This document shows positions 37,950-49,168 of a DNA stretch of 64,000 bases, one piece after another. The stretch spans positions 124,001 to 188,000 of the forward strand of contig WBMV01001244.1 of assembly GCA_013396655.1 (NCBI GenBank), in the 5' to 3' direction. The notes beneath the pieces were generated by a model, which ran no database searches, was not told the origin of the DNA, and was given only the letters and a program-made list of their open reading frames with translations. The position numbers and the translations under genes are program-made. The stretch's first letter is position 1, and each line of letters starts with the position of its first letter. This DNA is from Campylorhamphus procurvoides (lineage: Eukaryota > Chordata > Aves > Passeriformes > Dendrocolaptidae).

Positions 37950-38666
37950 TGTAACACTCATGGGAGCTGGGGGCTCATGGCTCAGCCAGAAGTTTTGCTT
38001 TAAAATATATATATATAGGGTTCTTTAATACCTCGAGATAGCATCAAGAGGGACTTGTTCCCAAGGGCTTTCTTTATTAGTTTAGGGGAGAAAACAAGGG
38101 AATTTAGCAAATGTTCAAAAAGGGCAACATACAAGCTAGACAAAATGTTCCACCACAATATCAAACCAGCACATATTAATCCACAATACTTAAGTCGAAA
38201 TCCAATCCCTCCAGCTCCAAGCCATTCAAAGCATCAAAAAAGGAGCAAAAAGAAGCAGAGGAAGCAGAAGAGAGGAGAAAGAGGGGGAGACACTGTATGG
38301 CTACCACTGAGATTTCTTAGCAGACCAGCTCTCACACATCCAGAGGGCAGGGCTGTGACACGTGGCAAACATGTGTCTTTCATTTTATCTGATCTGGTCA
38401 TGATGGCCAAACCCCCCCAGCTTGGGCCCCTGACCCATCAGCCACTCTGGAGCCCCAGGCCAGGATGAGGGGTTGTGTTCTCACTGTCCCTGCCAATCCG
38501 AGCTGGGTCGGGGGCTCCAGGTACTGTGGGGTGTTATGGTTTTACCAGGCTGTTTGTGACTGAGCCATTCTGAGGACTTTCCCATATAGGTTGTAGGGAC
38601 TGCCACACACACACACCCACCCAGAAGGTGCTTCTGACCCAATAATAACTGATCTGGTGTGTAACA
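37950..38666 (-). mobile_element. Solo LTR of an endogenous retrovirus, 717 bp, minus orientation (LTR E, same family as LTR B)
   Basis: On the minus strand the element starts TGTTACACAC at 38666 and ends GAGTGTTACA at 37950, so its ends form an inverted repeat. The flanks ATGAA (37945-37949) and ATTAA (38667-38671) form a 5-bp duplication with one mismatch. Homology to 12152-12872 runs through the element, including the CCTCGAGATAGC block near 38031, the GGGCAACATACAA block near 38120, a purine tract at 38236-38292 and the CCAATAATAACTGATC end. AATAAA on the minus strand lies at 38078-38073. A 137-codon plus-strand frame (38055-38468) is antisense to the LTR and Lys/Arg-rich because of the purine tract. 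I do not call it a gene. No internal retroviral sequence adjoins it. Confidence 0.78.
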
Positions 38667-41600
38667 ATTAACCAATGGAAAAAACCCCAGAAGTTTCTTA
38701 CCCTATGACCTTAAATGGAAATTTTTGTTAAATTTGTATTTTCACGGAATCATGAAAAAGCAGAAGCTTAGTATCTTATTTTGATTTCTAAACCATTATT
38801 CACTTTTTACCTTAATGTAATTCTAACGTTAATTTGATTTTTGTATTTTTTCCTAAATTGCAACATTGAACAACATTATCAATATTCAGTTTAAGATGAC
38901 TTTCCCTATATATAGGGTTTCCTTATAGCCATGAATGATAATCCAAAACCTTTATCCAACATTCATGGAAATAATATTCTAGGGTTTTACTCTGAATTTA
39001 CAAACACAGAGAGCAACGCAAACACCATAGGCTTCTCCTAACGTTCCTTTCCCTGCCATGTCTGCATATATGCATACATACAAGTATAGCCATGCTTAGT
39101 AAGCCAATAACAAATTTACAGAAGCATCTTAATTTTCAGTATGTATGAACATTAACAACATTCACACCATTGAATCACTGTCAAGATCTACACTTCATAA
39201 AACAGAAGACAGTGCTGTATTAGGATGAAGCCTTTTACCAAGACACTCAAAGTGATCGAGACCTTAATTCCCACCTTTTATACGCAGCCATTAAGGGAAG
39301 GGGGAAAATCTGAGTGCTTTTTTTCACTCTCCTGTAGATTGGACAGTGTATCTATACATTGTATTTCACCATATCTATAGTTTAGATTCTTGTGTGTTTG
39401 TCCTCAGAATAATAACTAAGTTTTCTGAAATTTTATATATATTGGATTATTCCATTACCATGTGGAAAATAAACACACTAACTAACCTATTTTCTTCATG
39501 AAAGCAATATTAATCCATCCTGTCAAATCAGAAAAGAATTAATAACAAACACAGTAAGCAAAGCTTATTACTAATGCTTGTCTCTTCATGTGAAATATCT
39601 TGAAGCATAATTAAAAACTACTTTCATAAACTCTAGACCAAATGACAGCAAAAAATTGGTGAGTTTCTGGTTTATTTTTTATTATTGCTAGTCTGTTGAC
39701 TCACTTTTAAAGAGCAGTAATTCGTAGCAGTTTTCTGAGCATTTCATGTAAAAATTTGAAAGGATGTAATGTATTAATAACTAGTCTAAACAACGTTTTT
39801 CTTCATATTAGAATCCTGTCAAATTCACATGTAGAGACTCATCTTTCTAAGATTTCTAGTCTATGAAATACAAAATACTTTAATATGTATCAAAGGTACT
39901 AGGAATTCTCTTATCAGTCTATAATCATCTAGAGTTTCACCACTTTGGTTACCCATGTATAGTTATCTATGATACAAATTCAACAAAAGGCTGATATCCG
40001 TCTGGAGTATCAGTGAAAGTTCATCTTAGATAGCTTTAGAACCTGTATGTGATCACCTGAATCAGGTCCCTTTATCTTTCAAACTTTCGTTTCCACAGAT
40101 TTTTCACATAAGCATTTGGAAATATCTCCTCTTAAGCTCTGTAAAGATTAATAGTGCTTCTAGGAAGCATAATTAATTTCATTAATATGAGACTTAAGAA
40201 TCACATGGAAACATACTATCTAAGAAATATAGTGAAAAATTTTGCAAGTCAAATAATTTGAAAATATAGTTTTTCAGAGCCAGATGACCTCTTATTGTTC
40301 AGTACATTTTTGTCACTATTGTTTCTACAGTGATCTCATGCTTCTTGTAAGCTTTTGAGGTAATCTAGACAAGTTTCTAAAATACTAGTTTGTATGAAGA
40401 CAATGAAAAAACAATAAATATATTTGTTATCTTAAAATAGAGACTATGACTGAAGCATAATATTTGAGGAAGATTTCTGATACAAGAATGCTGTTTGATG
40501 TAGTAGAGAAAGCATAAGTAAAAACAGTGTTGGCAGCTTAAGCAGAAGAAAATCAAATAAAAGAGAAGGAACTACAATAGTTGCAGATTTTTAAGTTGGA
40601 TAATTAGTCATTAGAGCAGGTTATGAGGAAACATGACAAAAACTCTATGTCTAGTATATCTACTGGACATACTAGCCTATTTAAAAAAAAATCAAGTTAC
40701 AATTGTTACAGGAAATCTGTTATCAGAAAAATCAAATTAATTTTTTTATTACCCTGTCCTATTTGCCATAAAATGTATGAAGTCTTATCACATATCTAGT
40801 TTTTCAAAAATTTTGTCAGAGAATCTTGGTAAAACATAGAACTGACTCCTTATATATGCTATCTACATTTATGAAGTTGTTTTAAACATAATTGAATTAT
40901 ATTTGAAATTAAAAAATTGTCATTTTTATATTATCTTCATAGTCCAGAACCCCTTTTTTTTGTGTAAATCTGTATTATTTTTTGCATGTGTACACCTTAT
41001 GTAACTGAGCATATCCCATGATTTTGTAATGAAGTTAATAACCAAAGCTTAAACAGATTGCAAATTTTTCATTATTAGTGCATTCCTTTTAATGTGTACA
41101 TTAAAGTTTTGATTATTCTCAGGAGTTAATTAGAAAGAACTCCACTGTAATAAGGAGATTTATACGAGCCTGAGAGGAAGAGATGTTTCTAAATAGGCAT
41201 GTTTCAGGTATTGATCTTTATGCAATACTCAGATAATTTGTACTCCTGCTAAATCTATGTGATGTGTTCCGGAGAGTGATCAGGCAGAAAAATTATGAGT
41301 TCAGATGTCTTGAAATTTTGCATAAATATGTAACTTGATAATGCCATTCAGAAACACTAGGTTGTTTGCCAAGTAAATCACAAACATTCTGTTAATGTCA
41401 GGTTTACCCAGCATCATAGACTGGGAAAACGGCTCCTTACAACACCCCTGGTACTATAAATAGTTCATTAATAAATCCTATATATTAGACTTTAGTCACA
41501 AGTGGTTTGACTCAATGGAAATTAGCAATCACATTTTGATAATTGCTGAATTTGCATGAAATTTGGGTATTGCAAACAAACGTGAGATTTCCATGTAACA

Positions 41601-43236
41601 CAAAATATACATTAGATGTTAAGTAAGACTATTGTCATCTGAAAAAGTAGCATATACATAGTTAAGCATTGGATATATTGAAGCAAACATGCATTGAAGC
41701 ACTTCTTTGGTAATTTTGTCTTCAATTCCTCAGTGTTTGTAGCCACTATGACTGTTAAATAGATTTTTGTTGAATACATCAAAACACCTGCAGGCTGTTG
41801 TTAAAAAAATGCATATAGAATACAGATAAAATGCTTTATGAGGAACTTGCATACATAAGTAAAGATGTGACCTTCTGGACCTTTGCATATCAGAGTCTGA
41901 AGTCACATGTTCTTTACCACAGAGAAAGAAAAAAGTCTGTAAATTATTCCTTTTTTAGTATTGTGCTATAACTCCCAGCAACATTTTTCAAGCTAAATAT
42001 AAAAAATATGGGCATTTTTATCTGTACTGAAACAGAATAGACAGTCCCACAGAGTGTTTGACTTCTGTTACCACAAATAGAATTAAAAATAAGTTTGTAG
42101 AATAGGGCTATGTTGTTGTAGTGTCTGCATTAAGGACAACAGAAAAAAAATTATAAATATGTTGGGTTTGGTTTTCTCAAATATCAACACTGTCAACAAG
42201 TATGTGCTTAACAAAATCCCATTACTATGTAAGCATCATTTCATTATGGAAAGGCGTGTGAACTATGTCTCACTGAAACAAAAAGATGCAACATTTATGC
42301 ATTCAACAAATTATGACCAATTTCCTTCTGGCTTCAATGAAGAAAAATATTAAAAAAGGAATGAAGGTGAGTTTCAACTTCCCTACCAATGGAATGGTTT
42401 AGAGGGAGAAGTCATTTGAGACAGTAATTGAAACATTTTTATAGACAAAAATGAACAAGCAGAAAAATAAGTTACTCTAAGACTTGCTCTATCTGCTTTA
42501 ATTTAGTCAACTACTTTTGAATGAGATAAACTACATCCCAGAATTGCCACTTCCTCTTTATTGACTGTAAGAGGAGGCTACAGATCAAGATCATATACAG
42601 CCTCCATACAGTAGGTGCTTAAATTTAAGCAAGATGAGTTCTACCGTTGGGTATAGTAGAAGAGCTTACTCTGGGAGTATTCTTCTGAATATAGAGATGC
42701 TTAACTTGTCTCTGCCTTGACTTAGACATGTGAAAGACTATAATTCCCCTTAATTCTTATTTCAGCTGTAGTGAATGGAGAAAAAACCAGAACATGATTC
42801 TCTGTATCACATACCTGGCAATAGAGTGGGTGAAGGCTATGGAAAAGGTAAGGAAAGGTGCTAAATATTATTTAGAGTAGAATGGAGGGGGTCTGAAAAA
42901 GCTGGAAAAAACATTTGCTGATTTACCCCTCTGAAGCAAAAGACACTGGAACAGAGAAAGTGACTGTGCAGTTTCCTCAGTCTTAATGAACTTCTGGCTG
43001 AATTAAGGTACTTTCAAATCAAGCAAAGGAGGAAAAAATCTCATCCCTAGTCAGACTCAAAGTGCACTGCTGTCTCATGCATTTTAAATATCAGAAATGT
43101 CAAGATGAAGCCAATGTTGCAGTGAAGTATTTTTTTAATGGTCAGTAAGTTTGTTCACTGACTTTTATGGACCACTGGGAGTGAATAAAATATGTATAAA
43201 CACTGGTTATCCTGTGCAATGCAATGTAGTGCCATA
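38667..43236. other. Unannotated A+T-rich DNA, no gene seen
   Basis: About 4.5 kb of ordinary A+T-rich sequence without a recognised element. A TATAAATAG string near 41455 lies in no recognisable promoter context. Open frames are at most 66 codons. Confidence 0.5.
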
Positions 43237-43287
43237 TAAAAAAAAAAAGAAAAAAAAGGAAAAAGAAAAAAAAAGAAAAAAAAAAGA
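43237..43287 (+). repeat. A/G-only low-complexity tract
   Basis: About 50 bases of A runs broken by single or double G. The open frames on both strands here (Lys-rich on plus, Phe-rich on minus) come from this composition. Confidence 0.85.
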
Positions 43288-43414
43288 TATAGCAGAAGAA
43301 CAACCCAAAGGGCAGGACTGGGGAACCCAAAATCAACACCACCGTAAACTCACAAAGTCTATTTCTCCTGAGTCAGTCAACACTTTCAGGCACATGGTGT
43401 CATTCTTACGGCTG

Positions 43415-43494
43415 TCTTGTGCAGGGTGAGGAGTTGGACTTTGGTGGTCTGTGTGGGTCCCTTCCAATTCAGAATATTCTGTGATTCTCTGTTT
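43415..43494 (+). mobile_element. CR1-type 3' tail, plus orientation
   Basis: The sequence GAGTTGGACTTTGGTGGTCT, then GTGGGTCCCTTCCAATTC and AATATTCTGTGATTCTCTG, is the 3' end of a CR1 element in plus orientation. It ends in the short ATTCTGTG-type repeats on which CR1 starts reverse transcription. Only about 80 bp are recognisable. It resembles the tail of the SINE at 36605, so it could equally be the tail of a decayed SINE. No A or B box is visible upstream. Confidence 0.75.
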
Positions 43495-45015
43495 TAAGTA
43501 TTTGCCAAGTCTGATCTAGCATCTCTTTACAGTGAAAGTTCTTTAATTTGTGAGTCTTTAATTTATATATTACATGATAAAAAGAAGCATTCTGTCATCT
43601 TTAATTCAAATGGAGATTTGTGTAAATATCACCATCCAAATCAAAGACAAATCCAATATCTGCCTTCTGGTATGATAAAGAAACTGATTGCAACTGATCC
43701 AAAAACTTGTCTAAGAATAATCATGTCTAGTTGTATTATGGAACAAATATCCAGTTTCAATCCAATGCTGCATTCCCATGTCTGTTGTTTAAATTCAGTA
43801 GTTTAAAATTGATACAGATTGTAGTCAGAATTAAATTAAAAAGTATGCCTCTATGCTCTTCTTACTTAGTTCTGCTTTCCTCTCAATGTTCAATAATGAG
43901 GGAACTGATACGCTTTTTGCCTTGGGCATTATAATTCATGCTTTGTTTAAAACCAGTCTATACTATTACTTTAAAATACATGTTAAACTTAAAAGTAAAC
44001 ATAGTGATTTTTTGAAAACACAACTGCTTTTTTTTTTTTCCAGACTCCTTCTCTTTGCTTCTTCCCCATCACCTAAACTCTAAATGATGCCAGTCAGAAT
44101 AATGGAACATAACAAAAATGAGAATTCAAGTCAAGCTTTTGCAAACATCTTCTGACATCATGAGAATATGAAATCAAATCAAAGGTAAAAATAAATGTTA
44201 TATTCCAGGCACTGGGCTGGAGGCAGCTAGTTGCATTACCGAGGTGACACTAAAGGTCCCTGTGGGAAGGTGTTCAGTGAAGAGCAATAAAGCAGCCTTT
44301 CTAAGCTAATTCCCAGAGCAGCAGTAGCCTGACACTGCCCAACAGCAAAGGCAAAGAAGGGGATAAAAAGGAGCATAAGAGAATCAGTATATTCTTACTA
44401 TGCCATATAAACAGAAGGGCATATTATAGGAGTTATAAGTGACTTCATGACAATAATTTTATTTTTTTTAACTCCTGTTTTTATACCTCTTTTAAGGGAA
44501 GTGGTAATAGAAACCACACATCAAGTGAAAACTGGAATTATAGGGACATGTTGATTTGACACTGTCATTCCTAGTGTTATCTGCTGTCATGCTCTTGAAG
44601 ACTCACAAAAGAATAGAGGTGACTTATTAAGTGTGGATGTTTAGATCTTATCTAAATACTAGTTTTTCCCGGTTTGGCTATCTCGGTTGTTTATGCCAAA
44701 TGTTTTGATTTATATTCACTTAATATGGAACTCTTTCAGTCAATTACAATTAAATGTTTCTTACTATTTTTTTCAATAAGACTTAAACATTTTCACAGAA
44801 GATTTAATTATCCATCTTCCTTCCAGGAAAATAAATTTATTTTCTTATCATTCAGTTAAATTAAAGCATTGTGGTTTATATTTAAAAAAAAAAAAGGTGT
44901 AATACAATTTGCATACTAATCTGAGATTGAATGGAGAACAACCTTTGTTAAGGATGAAATAATTTGTTTTTAAAATTAATTAATGCCATATTGTGAACAC
45001 CTTCTTTTTGGTGTC
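43495..45015. other. Unannotated A+T-rich DNA
   Basis: No gene is seen. The part at 44205-44360 is less A+T-rich than its flanks but matches nothing I recognise. A T/C tract lies at about 44028-44040 and an A run at about 44884-44896. Confidence 0.5.
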
Positions 45016-45800
45016 TGTATTGGGCCTGTGTGGCCAGGTGTTGGTAGCATGGGGACTACAAGGGTGGCTTCTGTGAGAAGCTGCTGGAAGCTTGCCCATG
45101 TCCTATAAAGCCAATGCCAGGCCACTCCAGGATGGACCCACTGCTGACCAAGGCTGAGCCAGTCAGGAATGACAGCAACCCCTCTGTGATAACATATTTT
45201 ATAAGGAAAAATATTATTGCTGAAGCAGACTCTTGGCAGGGACATGTAGACCTATGGAGAGAAGAGTCCACAGTGGAGCAGGCTTCTTGGTAGGACTTAT
45301 AACCCTGTAGGGGACCCATGGTGGAGTAGTCTGTGCCTGAAGGACTGCATCCCATGGAGAACTGTTGCCCATGGGATGGACTCATGGTGAAATTTGTAGA
45401 GAACTGTTACACATAGGAGGGACTACACACTAGATCATGGGAAGGACTTGTCTCCCTGAGCAGCAGCAGGAACGACTTGTGAGGGATTGACCATGACTTC
45501 TATTCCCTGTCTCCCCCACTGCTGGCAGGGAGGAGATAGAGCACAGGAAGGAGGGAGGAGAGTGGAATTTGCTTTTAAGATTTATTTTGCTTCTCATTGT
45601 CCTACTTGGATTTTGATTAGTAATAAATTCAGTTAATTTCCCCAGTTTGGGTCAGTTTGGCCCATGTGGGATTCAGGGAGTGTTCTCTCTTTCTCCTTAT
45701 CTCAGCTCATGAACCTTTGCTATATTTTCTTTCCAGCTGAGAAGGGAAGTGATGGAGTGGCTTTGGGTGTTTGGCATCCAACCAGGAACAACCCACCACA
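45016..45800 (+). mobile_element. Solo LTR of an ERVL-type endogenous retrovirus, 785 bp, with exact 5-bp target duplication (LTR F)
   Basis: The element starts TGTATTGGGCCTG and ends AACAACCCACCACA. GTGTC flanks it exactly at 45011-45015 and 45801-45805. The middle consists of loosely repeated units of about 40-50 bp (near 45260-45440) carrying GACCCATGGTGGAGTAG, GGACTGCATCCCATGG and similar strings, a pattern I know from abundant songbird ERVL LTRs. The end resembles that of LTR C (CCAACC...CCACA) and the start resembles LTR G. No primer-binding site or coding remnant adjoins it, so it is a solo LTR. The last 259 bp appear a second time at 45885-46143 because of a probable assembly artefact. 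That second copy is not a separate insertion. Confidence 0.88.
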
Positions 45801-46226
45801 GTGTCATATTCTTCAGGACTGAATGTGTGCCAGTGTACATGAAGAACGTTTGATATATATATAAAGAAAACAAACAAACAAAANCACAGGAAGGAGGGAG
45901 GAGAGTGGAATTTGCTTTTAAGATTTATTTTGCTTCTCATTGTCCTACTTGGATTTTGATTAGTAATAAATTCAGTTAATTTCCCCAGTTTGGGTCAGTT
46001 TGGCCCATGTGGGATTCAGGGAGTGTTCTCTCTTTCTCCTTATCTCAGCTCATGAACCTTTGCTATATTTTCTTTCCAGCTGAGAAGGGAAGTGATGGAG
46101 TGGCTTTGGGTGTTTGGCATCCAACCAGGAACAACCCACCACAGTGTCATATTCTTCAGGACTGAATGTGTGCCAGTGTACATGAAGAACGTTTGATATA
46201 TATATAAAGAAAACAAACAAACAAAA
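45542..46226. repeat. Probable false 342-bp direct duplication across a single-N gap
   Basis: Bases 45542-45883 reappear at 45885-46226 with an offset of 343 and no difference that I could find. A single N lies exactly between them at 45884. The first copy ends in a CAAA-type low-complexity run (AAACAAACAAACAAAA) and the second copy continues past it. This is what results when two overlapping contig ends are joined with a token N instead of merged. The second copy carries the 3' part of LTR F again. Confidence 0.9.
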
Positions 46227-47290
46227 ACAAACAAAAAAACCCAATGTATAAACACAAAAGGAGTTGAAAAGAAAGAAATCTTTGTACTACCAAGTCCAAG
46301 TTTGCTCTTGGCAGTCATCTTCCTTCATACAGATCTTTTTATATACCATTCAGATAACATGATAATTGGTTTTTTTAATATTATTTTAAATTTTATTTAT
46401 AGTGGAAAACTATTTCAGAGCCTCGCTACTGTGGTGGTTAGAGTTCTCTGATTATTCAGATTCCTAAACTCAGATTGATCTCATAGTGACCTTGTCTTCT
46501 TTAGCCAAAAAAAATAATAAAAAAGCTTTTCCCTGGGCCTGTTCCCTTCCCTCAAATTGTTTATACAGCAGGTCTCTTAAGAGCTCATATTAACTTGCAG
46601 CCTACTTTGCTCAACTTCCTTTATTCACATCAAAAGTTGTCCATTTCCTAATCAGCATTGTACCCCTTTCTTTATACTTCAAGTTCCAACAGAATAGAAA
46701 GAACAGTCTTATTTTCCACTTTCTGGTAAACATTTTTTTTCCTACAGTTTTAGAATAGGAACTGGATATCAGGTAGATTTTTTTGGTATATTATGATTTC
46801 TAAATATACTTTGAGAGCCTTGTTGTTCAGCAAAGTATGAATTTTTGGTTTTGTGTAGTGAGTGTGCACCTTTCTTCTCAGGGATAATTTGTGCAATTAT
46901 TACTATCTTGAAAGCAATAAAGCAGTTAAGTTCACATGAATGTATCTTTAGATAGAGTTGTATTATAAAGAGCTTGAAAAATTGTTTTGTTTTAGAAATA
47001 GTGACATGCTATCAGTTTCCTATAAATGTAAGGGTTTTCAGATTCTTCAAGAATTGTTCTAAAACTATAAATGTTTCCAACTTATATTTATCTAAAACTG
47101 TAGGGTTTTCTATTTAGAATTAAGGTTGAAGAAGGATCGCAACTTGAAAATAAATGAAAATATCATAAAAAGAAATACCAATATATGTTTATATGAATTA
47201 AAACAATGGCTAAGTGTAAAAGAAAAACAAAGAATGACAGGTATTCCCTTTTTATGTCAATGTGTCAAAAGGCAAATGTGAATGAATAAT

Positions 47291-47657
47291 TGTGGCAGGT
47301 TTGCCTTCAACAGCCAAACTCTCACTCAGCTGTTCACTTGTTCTTCCTTCTCAGAGGGACTGAGGGATAAAACAGGCTTAAAAAGCTTGCGGTTCAATAC
47401 AGACACACTTTGTCACGGGGTCCTCCACAAGCTTCAGGAGAATTTCTGCTCTGGCACTTGAAGCACTGCCTCGCCTCGCCTCGTCTCTCCCCTCTCCCCT
47501 CTCCTCCCCTCCCTTCCCCCCTCCCTCCCTTCTCCCCTTCCCTCTCCCCTCCCCTCTGTGCACACACAGCTGCTTATCATATTTTTAACTCACTCCTTAC
47601 TGCCATGGAGCAGTTTTTCCTTTCTTAAACACATTTTCCCCAAGGCACCACCATCTT
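47291..47657 (-). mobile_element. Probable artefactual partial copy of LTR G
   Basis: This is the duplicate of 48705-49071 produced by the single-N join at 47658. It starts TGTGGCAGGTTTG and is cut at the N. It should not be counted as a separate insertion. Confidence 0.8.
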
Positions 47658-48704
47658 NTGTATAAACACAAAAGGAGTTGAAAAGAAAGAAATCTTTGTA
47701 CTACCAAGTCCAAGTTTGCTCTTGGCAGTCATCTTCCTTCATACAGATCTTTTTATATACCATTCAGATAACATGATAATTGGTTTTTTTAATATTATTT
47801 TAAATTTTATTTATAGTGGAAAACTATTTCAGAGCCTCGCTACTGTGGTGGTTAGAGTTCTCTGATTATTCAGATTCCTAAACTCAGATTGATCTCATAG
47901 TGACCTTGTCTTCTTTAGCCAAAAAAAATAATAAAAAAGCTTTTCCCTGGGCCTGTTCCCTTCCCTCAAATTGTTTATACAGCAGGTCTCTTAAGAGCTC
48001 ATATTAACTTGCAGCCTACTTTGCTCAACTTCCTTTATTCACATCAAAAGTTGTCCATTTCCTAATCAGCATTGTACCCCTTTCTTTATACTTCAAGTTC
48101 CAACAGAATAGAAAGAACAGTCTTATTTTCCACTTTCTGGTAAACATTTTTTTTCCTACAGTTTTAGAATAGGAACTGGATATCAGGTAGATTTTTTTGG
48201 TATATTATGATTTCTAAATATACTTTGAGAGCCTTGTTGTTCAGCAAAGTATGAATTTTTGGTTTTGTGTAGTGAGTGTGCACCTTTCTTCTCAGGGATA
48301 ATTTGTGCAATTATTACTATCTTGAAAGCAATAAAGCAGTTAAGTTCACATGAATGTATCTTTAGATAGAGTTGTATTATAAAGAGCTTGAAAAATTGTT
48401 TTGTTTTAGAAATAGTGACATGCTATCAGTTTCCTATAAATGTAAGGGTTTTCAGATTCTTCAAGAATTGTTCTAAAACTATAAATGTTTCCAACTTATA
48501 TTTATCTAAAACTGTAGGGTTTTCTATTTAGAATTAAGGTTGAAGAAGGATCGCAACTTGAAAATAAATGAAAATATCATAAAAAGAAATACCAATATAT
48601 GTTTATATGAATTAAAACAATGGCTAAGTGTAAAAGAAAAACAAAGAATGACAGGTATTCCCTTTTTATGTCAATGTGTCAAAAGGCAAATGTGAATGAA
48701 TAAT

Positions 48705-49163
48705 TGTGGCAGGTTTGCCTTCAACAGCCAAACTCTCACTCAGCTGTTCACTTGTTCTTCCTTCTCAGAGGGACTGAGGGATAAAACAGGCTTAAAAAGC
48801 TTGCGGTTCAATACAGACACACTTTGTCACGGGGTCCTCCACAAGCTTCAGGAGAATTTCTGCTCTGGCACTTGAAGCACTGCCTCGCCTCGCCTCGTCT
48901 CTCCCCTCTCCCCTCTCCTCCCCTCCCTTCCCCCCTCCCTCCCTTCTCCCCTTCCCTCTCCCCTCCCCTCTGTGCACACACAGCTGCTTATCATATTTTT
49001 AACTCACTCCTTACTGCCATGGAGCAGTTTTTCCTTTCTTAAACACATTTTCCCCAAGGCACCACCATCTTGGATGAAAGGCTCAGTTGTGTCCTGCAGT
49101 GGGTCCACTAAAGCCAGTTGGAATGGGTTGTGTCCATTCAGGCACATGTGGGCTACTGCTACA
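48705..49163 (-). mobile_element. Solo LTR of an ERVL-type endogenous retrovirus, 459 bp, minus orientation (LTR G)
   Basis: On the minus strand the element starts TGTAGCAGTAGCCC at 49163 and ends AAACCTGCCACA at 48705, so it has TG...CA ends. The flanks ATAAT (48700-48704) and AGAAT (49164-49168) form a 5-bp duplication with one mismatch. The start and the GTGGACCCACTGC...GGA block resemble LTR F, and the CCAGAGCAGAAATTCTCCTG block resembles songbird ERVL LTRs as I remember them. It lacks most of the repeated middle found in LTR F, which explains its shorter length. It contains the 89-bp pyrimidine tract at 48883-48971 (purine, G-rich, on the LTR sense strand). No coding remnant adjoins it. 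Confidence 0.75.
48883..48971. repeat. C/T-rich tract, G-quadruplex-prone on the minus strand
   Basis: About 89 bases almost wholly C and T on the plus strand. The minus strand has more than a dozen runs of three to six G with one- to three-base A-containing loops, so quadruplex or triplex structures are plausible. An identical copy at 47469-47557 comes from the probable false duplication. The open frames through it (Gly/Arg/Glu-rich on minus, Pro/Ser-rich on plus) are composition artefacts. Confidence 0.85.
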
Positions 49164-49168
49164 AGAAT

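Larger units (their letters stand above)
46245..49071. repeat. Probable false direct duplication of about 1413 bp across a single-N gap
   Basis: Bases 46245-47657 reappear at 47659-49071 with an offset of 1414, and a single N lies exactly between them at 47658. All stretches I compared are identical, including the pyrimidine tract (47469-47557 and 48883-48971). The first copy stops inside LTR G, at CCATCTT. The second copy runs on through the rest of that LTR. The pattern fits unmerged overlapping contigs. A real duplication is less likely, because it too would have to end exactly at an N. Confidence 0.9.

Noticed and set aside
38055..38468. 137-codon plus-strand open frame with a basic Lys/Arg-rich segment
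   Set aside because: It is antisense to LTR E, and the basic segment comes from the purine tract shared with LTR B.
41445..41490. TATAAATAG followed by AATAAA, resembling a promoter or a compact LTR
   Set aside because: No TG...CA ends, inverted repeat or target duplication could be found around it, and such strings are frequent in A+T-rich DNA.
43151..43429. Lys-rich (plus) and Phe-rich (minus) open frames
   Set aside because: Both come from the A/G-only tract at 43237-43287.
47378..48977. Two identical pairs of open frames (61 codons minus, 72 codons plus) that look like a duplicated gene
   Set aside because: They are the two copies of the pyrimidine tract inside LTR G, repeated by the probable assembly artefact at 47658.
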